DNA from: Rubrivirga marina | GTDB lineage: Bacteria; Bacteroidota; Rhodothermia; Rhodothermales; Rubricoccaceae | Direction of reading: 5' to 3' | Length of the DNA stretch: 64,000 bases | Assembly: GCF_002283365.1 (NCBI RefSeq) | Contig: NZ_MQWD01000001.1 | Span: 621,694 to 685,693 of the forward strand | Part shown: positions 59,890 through 64,000 of the stretch, piece after piece | Numbering within the stretch: position 1 is the first letter of the stretch | Layout of the letters: the number at the start of each line of letters is the position of its first letter | The notes under the pieces: model-generated | The model's database searches: none | What the model saw: the letters and a program-made list of their open reading frames with translations, nothing else | What the model was told of the DNA's origin: nothing | Made by a program: the position numbers and the translations under genes

Positions 59890-61473
59890 TTAGTACCCCG
59901 CGTTCTGCTGGAGAAGGCCGTCCGAGGCGTCGATCTGGATCTGCGGGATCGGGAACAGCACGCGGTACCCCTGGCTGGCGTCCTTGAACGACCAGGCGTC
60001 GGTGAACCGGCCGAACCGGACGAGGTCCTGGCGCCGCCGCGCCTCGTAGGTCAGCTCGAAGAGCCGCTCGGCGAGGAGGCCGTCGAGGTCGATCGAGGTG
60101 AGCGTCGGCGCGCCGACGCGGGCCCGAAGCGCGTTCACGTCGGTGAGCGCGCCGCCGGCGTCGCCGCTCCGGAGCCGGGCCTCGGCCCGGATCAGGTACA
60201 TCTCGCCGAGGCGGAAGTAGGCGTAGTCGTTGCCGTGGTTGCCGTTCGGCCCGCGGTCCGGGTCCACGTTGAACTTGTTGATCCGGACGCCATTCGCCTC
60301 CGTCGCCGCGCCGTTGACGCCGTTCGGGTAGTCAACGGTGAAGATGAGGGGCTGGCCCGCGCGGTTGTTGATGGCGTCCTCGGCCGTGCACTCGCGGTCC
60401 CGGATGCCCGCCGGGTCACACTGGTCCTGGTTGTAGGCCTGGCCCTGGAGGAAGATCACGCGGCGCGGGTCGTCCTCGGAGAACGCGTTGTACGTGTCGG
60501 CGATCGTGGCGAAGCCGTTCCAGCCGCCGCCCGCGAACGAGTTGTAGTGGCCCCAGCGGTGGGCGAAGTTGAGGCCGTAGCCGTCCTGCGGGAGGTGCTG
60601 GACGACGAAGACGGCCTCCGCGTTGTTCTGGTTGTTCGGGCCGAACTGACTGTACCACGCCTCGAGCCCCTGGTTGAGCGCATACGGCCCGTTGATCACG
60701 CGGGTGGCCGCGTCGATGGCGTCCTGGTAGCGAGGCGCGCCGGGCTGGAGCCCGCTGGCCGTGACCGTCCCCGTGAAGACCGGGGCGTTGATGAACAGGT
60801 TGGCCAGGATCGCGTCGGCCGCGCCCTGCGAGAACCGGCCGCCGTTGCCGGCGCCGGCCACAGGCAGCTCCGTCCGGACCGCCTGGAGCTCGCTAACGAC
60901 GAAGTTGAACACGGTCTCGCGCGTCTCCGTCGGCGGGAGGTCGTCCGGGTCGACGGAGTACTCGCCCTCCTCGTCGCCGATGAGCGGGACGTTGCCGAAG
61001 AGGTCGAGGAGCGTGTAGTAGTAGAACGCCCGGAGCCCGCGGACCTCGGCGACGATGCCGGCCTTGTTGGGGACGTCGAGCGGCTCGAGGTCGCGGAGGA
61101 GGCTGTTGGCCCGGGCCACGCCCGCGAAGGACGCCGTCCAGGCGTCGTTGAGGTCGACGAGCGACGGGCTCCAGGTGTGACGGTGCATGTCGAGCCACCG
61201 GCCGCCGTCGCCCCAGTCGCCGCCTCGCGTCGGGACGATGGTCTCGTCGGACGAGACCTGGCTCAGGTTGTGGTAGGCCCAGAGCGTAGCCCGGAGCTGC
61301 GAGTAGACCGGCGAGAGCGCGGCGATGACCTCGGTCTCGGTTTGGTAGAAGTTCTCCGGCGTGACGGCGCTGTACGGGTCGACCGTGAGGTCGGTGCAGC
61401 CCGCCAGCCCGAAGACGGGCGCGAGGAGCGCTCCGAGGAGCGCAGCGCGCGCGCGGGTGGAAAGCGTGTTCAT
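59890..61473 (-). CDS. SusD/RagB family nutrient-binding outer-membrane lipoprotein
   Basis: A 527-residue lipoprotein with leader ALLAPVFGLAGC (lipobox Cys26). The N-terminal TPR-rich SusD region shows DPYSAVTPENFYQTETEVIAA and AEVRGLRAFYYYTLLDLFG, and the C-terminal part shows YAYFRLGEMYLIRAEARLR and ERLFELTYEARRRQDLVRFGRF, both standard. It forms the lid of the SusC barrel and binds the glycan or peptide to be imported. The SusC partner begins 75 bases upstream of it. The ligand is unknown; the VCBS paralogues downstream may be related cargo or accessory proteins. Confidence 0.93.
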   Translation of the reverse strand: MNTLSTRARAALLGALLAPVFGLAGCTDLTVDPYSAVTPENFYQTETEVIAALSPVYSQLRATLWAYHNLSQVSSDETIVPTRGGDWGDGGRWLDMHRHTWSPSLVDLNDAWTASFAGVARANSLLRDLEPLDVPNKAGIVAEVRGLRAFYYYTLLDLFGNVPLIGDEEGEYSVDPDDLPPTETRETVFNFVVSELQAVRTELPVAGAGNGGRFSQGAADAILANLFINAPVFTGTVTASGLQPGAPRYQDAIDAATRVINGPYALNQGLEAWYSQFGPNNQNNAEAVFVVQHLPQDGYGLNFAHRWGHYNSFAGGGWNGFATIADTYNAFSEDDPRRVIFLQGQAYNQDQCDPAGIRDRECTAEDAINNRAGQPLIFTVDYPNGVNGAATEANGVRINKFNVDPDRGPNGNHGNDYAYFRLGEMYLIRAEARLRSGDAGGALTDVNALRARVGAPTLTSIDLDGLLAERLFELTYEARRRQDLVRFGRFTDAWSFKDASQGYRVLFPIPQIQIDASDGLLQQNAGY

Positions 61474-61548
61474 GGGTTCGGAGGGGCGAGGCCGGCGCCC
61501 AGGATGCCGGCCCCACCGATGAGGTAGAGAGTGTCGGAGGCGGTCACG

Positions 61549-64000
61549 CTAGATCCCGAGGTTCACGCCGATCGTGAACGTCCGAGCGCGCGGGCGGTCG
61601 AGGTAGTCGACGCCGACCGACGAGATCCCGTCGGCCGAGGCGCCCGGCGAGTTGACCTCGGGGTCGAGCCCGGTGTAGGGCGTGAGGACGAACAGGTTGT
61701 TCCCCGTCAGGAAGAGCCGCGCGTTGCGGATCTGGGGGAGCACCTGGCCCAGCCGGTACTCGAACGTGAGTTGGTCGAGCCGGAGGAACGACGCGTCCTC
61801 GACGTAGCGCGACGAGTAGGTCGGCGTCTCGACGACGGCCTCGTCGGGGTCGTACTCGAGGTCGAGGAAGTTCCGGTTGCCCGCGATGCTCCGCGTCCCG
61901 TAGACGAGCGACGTGTTGTTGAACAGCTCGCGGCCCTGCTCGCCTCGGAAGAACGCGCGGACCCCGAAGTCGCCGAACGCGGCGTTGAGCCGGACGCCGT
62001 AGGTGAAGTCCGGTCGCGGGCTCCCGAGCTTGACGCGGTCGTCGTCGCCGGGGCTGTCGGTCGTCCCGACGAGCTCACGGTCGAGCGGGCCGGGCGCCGT
62101 GTCCGGGTCCCCATCGACGTCGACGACCTCGTAGTCGTTGAAGATCGGCTTGCCGTCGGCGTTGTACTCACCGGTGAACTCGTAGCCGTAGAAGATCGGG
62201 AACTCCTCGCCCGGCGTGAGCAGGAGCGACTGGCCGCCCGACTGGCCCTCGCCCGAGATGTTGCCCGTGAAGAGCTGCGTCGCGCCGCCGAGGTCGAGGA
62301 CTTCGTTCCGGTTCGTGTTGAACGTGAGGCCGAGCGTGAAGCTCGACGCGTCGTTCTCGAACAGGAGCGCGTCGAGGGCCAGGTCGACGCCCGTGTTCCG
62401 CAGCGAGCCCACGTTCTGGACCTGCGTCGGGACGACGTCGGCCAGGACCGGGACGTTGAGGAGCAGGTCGTTCGTCGTGTTCCGGTAGAACTCGACGGAG
62501 CCGTAGAACCGGTCGCTCAGGAGCCGGTAGTCGAGGCCGACCGTGACCTCCTCCTTCTGCTCCCACTGGAGGTCCGGGTTGGCCAGCTGGCTCGGCGCGT
62601 AACCCGGGACGATGATCCCGTCGATGACGGCCGAGTTGGCCGGGTTCGCCGCCAGCAGGGGGAGGAACAGGTAGTCGCCGATGGCCTGGTTGCCCACGAC
62701 TCCGTAGCCCGCGCGGAGGCGGAGGTCCGTGACGGCCGTCCCGCCGTCGAAGAACGGCTCGGCCGAGATCCGCCAGGCACCCGAGATGGCCGGGAACAGC
62801 GCGTACCGGTTTTCCTCCGAGAACCGCGACGAGCCGTCGTAGCGGAGCGAGCCCGTGAGGAAGTACCGGTCGCCGTAGTTGACGTTGGCGCGCGTGAAGA
62901 ACGACGCCAGGAGGTTGTCGGCGCGGTACGAGAAGGTGCCCGGGCCGGCGTTGTTGCCGTTGATGGCGACGGTCCCCGACTGGAGGAGGTTGTCCTGGGT
63001 GAAGTCGGTCACGAAGCTCGTCGTCTGGACCGACGTCTCGCTCACGTTGAACTCCTGGTACTCGTAGCCGCCGAGGAGGTCGTAGTTCGTGTTCTCACCG
63101 AGCTGGCTGGCCCAGGTGAGGTAGGTTGAGATCGTCGCCGAGGTCCGCTCGAGCGTCCGGCGGTAGGCCGATCCGCCGTTCGTGGTCGCCGTGGCGAACT
63201 CCTGGCCGACCGGGCTCTGGGCCGGCGTGTAGGCCCGGCGCGTGCCGACCGAGCGGTCGCCACCGACGTTGAGCGAGGCCGTGAGGCCCTCGACGAGGTC
63301 GAGTTCGGCCGTGATGTTGCCGAGCGTCCGGACCGTCCGGGCCGTCTCGTCGATCTGGTTGGCGAGGGCGACCGGGTTGCGGAACGACCGCTGGCCCTCG
63401 ATCTCGTAGTACCCGTCGAGCTGACTGTCGTCGTTGACCGGCGCGATCGGGCGGAACTGGATGGCGTTCTGGAACAGGCCGCCCTCGAACCCACCGACGT
63501 CGTTGGCCGCGACGAAGTCGTCGTCGGTCAGCGCCGACGTGAGGTTCAGGCCGAGGCGGAGCCGGTTGTCGAAGAGCTGGTTGTTCGCGTTGAGCCGGGC
63601 GGTCACGCGCTCCTGGCCCTCCGAGATCACGATCCCCTCGTTGTTGAGGTAGCTCACGCTCGCCCGGTACTGCGTCGTCGGCGTGCCGCCGCCGAACGAG
63701 AGGTTGTGCGACTGGGACACGCCCGTCCGGAAGATCTCGTCGACGAAGTTGGTGTCGAACGCGTTGATGTTGAGGTTGGCGTCGGGGCCACCGAGAATGT
63801 CGTCGCCACTCTGCCCGTCGGCGCCCAGAACGCCCGCGTTGTCGCGGACGAACTGGCGGTACTCCTCGCCCGTGAGGACGTCGTAGGTCGAGGCCGCCGT
63901 CGAGAACGAGGTCGAGCCCTCGTAGTCGACGGTCACGCGGCCCTCGCCGCCGTCCTTCGTCGTGATGAGGATGACGCCGTTCGCGCCGCGCGAGCCGTAG
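61549..64000 (-). CDS. SusC/RagA family TonB-linked outer-membrane protein, partial (N-terminus outside the window)
   Basis: About 817 residues of a SusC-type receptor are visible, starting at the right edge with the conserved YGSRGANGVILITTKDGGEG that ends the plug domain. The rest is the 22-strand barrel, ending ARTFTIGVNLGI with the terminal aromatic-poor strand typical of the family. Signal peptide, carboxypeptidase-like domain and most of the plug lie beyond the window. It is the transport partner of the SusD gene immediately downstream. Conserved motifs such as FFDGGTAVTDLRLRAGYGVVG and the LGNQ-like segment are intact, and no frameshift is seen in the visible part. Confidence 0.93.
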   Translation of the reverse strand, partial: YGSRGANGVILITTKDGGEGRVTVDYEGSTSFSTAASTYDVLTGEEYRQFVRDNAGVLGADGQSGDDILGGPDANLNINAFDTNFVDEIFRTGVSQSHNLSFGGGTPTTQYRASVSYLNNEGIVISEGQERVTARLNANNQLFDNRLRLGLNLTSALTDDDFVAANDVGGFEGGLFQNAIQFRPIAPVNDDSQLDGYYEIEGQRSFRNPVALANQIDETARTVRTLGNITAELDLVEGLTASLNVGGDRSVGTRRAYTPAQSPVGQEFATATTNGGSAYRRTLERTSATISTYLTWASQLGENTNYDLLGGYEYQEFNVSETSVQTTSFVTDFTQDNLLQSGTVAINGNNAGPGTFSYRADNLLASFFTRANVNYGDRYFLTGSLRYDGSSRFSEENRYALFPAISGAWRISAEPFFDGGTAVTDLRLRAGYGVVGNQAIGDYLFLPLLAANPANSAVIDGIIVPGYAPSQLANPDLQWEQKEEVTVGLDYRLLSDRFYGSVEFYRNTTNDLLLNVPVLADVVPTQVQNVGSLRNTGVDLALDALLFENDASSFTLGLTFNTNRNEVLDLGGATQLFTGNISGEGQSGGQSLLLTPGEEFPIFYGYEFTGEYNADGKPIFNDYEVVDVDGDPDTAPGPLDRELVGTTDSPGDDDRVKLGSPRPDFTYGVRLNAAFGDFGVRAFFRGEQGRELFNNTSLVYGTRSIAGNRNFLDLEYDPDEAVVETPTYSSRYVEDASFLRLDQLTFEYRLGQVLPQIRNARLFLTGNNLFVLTPYTGLDPEVNSPGASADGISSVGVDYLDRPRARTFTIGVNLGI

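Overview
The window is very GC-rich, gene-dense bacterial DNA. Four features point to a marine Rhodothermia-type bacterium (Rhodothermota/Bacteroidota side, close to Rubricoccaceae or Rubrivirga in style): C-terminal type IX secretion (T9SS) sorting domains, a SusC/SusD pair, a high-potential iron-sulfur protein (HiPIP) and a bacteriorhodopsin-type beta-carotene cleaving oxygenase. The genus-level placement is inference from gene content; no rRNA or tRNA gene was seen.

Left part (1-24296, + strand): a pectin and galacturonate utilisation locus. It holds the end of a TRAP transporter, a LacI-type regulator, uxaB-kdgA-kdgK, a secreted triple-repeat T9SS protein, a GH28 polygalacturonase, a PL9 pectate lyase, kduD-kduI, a TonB-dependent receptor, an unassigned beta-helix T9SS protein, uxaC, a multidomain PL1-like lyase, a GH105 hydrolase, a DUF4861 protein and a CE12-CE8 double esterase. 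Together they cover de-esterification, depolymerisation, outer-membrane uptake, opening of unsaturated products, and the isomerase pathway to 2-keto-3-deoxygluconate and then pyruvate plus glyceraldehyde-3-phosphate. Altronate dehydratase (uxaA) is not in the window. Three near-identical palindromes (consensus KTWACCGGTWAM) lie before uxaB, the triple-repeat protein and the TonB receptor, and are candidate operators for the LacI regulator.

Middle part (24405-37013): a lipoprotein fusing an alpha/beta-hydrolase to a class A beta-lactamase; an ECF sigma factor overlapping a Ser/Thr kinase with a TPR tail; convergent L-serine dehydratase and VOC genes; a tightly overlapping minus-strand trio (lycopene cyclase, Blh oxygenase, and a GH100-like hydrolase fused to a PfkB kinase); and a sodium:solute symporter.

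Right part (37137-52678, mostly - strand): two gene sets that look like a periplasmic sugar-oxidation and glycoside-processing system. They comprise two Gfo/Idh/MocA oxidoreductases, three TIM-barrel isomerase-like proteins, a GMC flavoprotein with a cysteine cluster and its gluconate-dehydrogenase-subunit-3-like partner, a DUF1080 protein, an MFS sugar/nucleoside-type transporter, a HAD phosphatase, a HiPIP and an ADP-ribosylglycohydrolase-like protein. A decayed T9SS gene lies between the two sets. After a small lipoprotein and a vanadium-haloperoxidase-like lipoprotein, the window ends with two huge paralogous VCBS/UnbV lipoproteins, a SusD and a truncated SusC. A second operator-like palindrome (GGAAGCGCTTTCC type) recurs near starts in both the pectin locus and the glycoside-oxidation genes, suggesting shared carbohydrate control.

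There is no gene-free stretch over 300 bases except 41573-42329, which contains the T9SS pseudogene.
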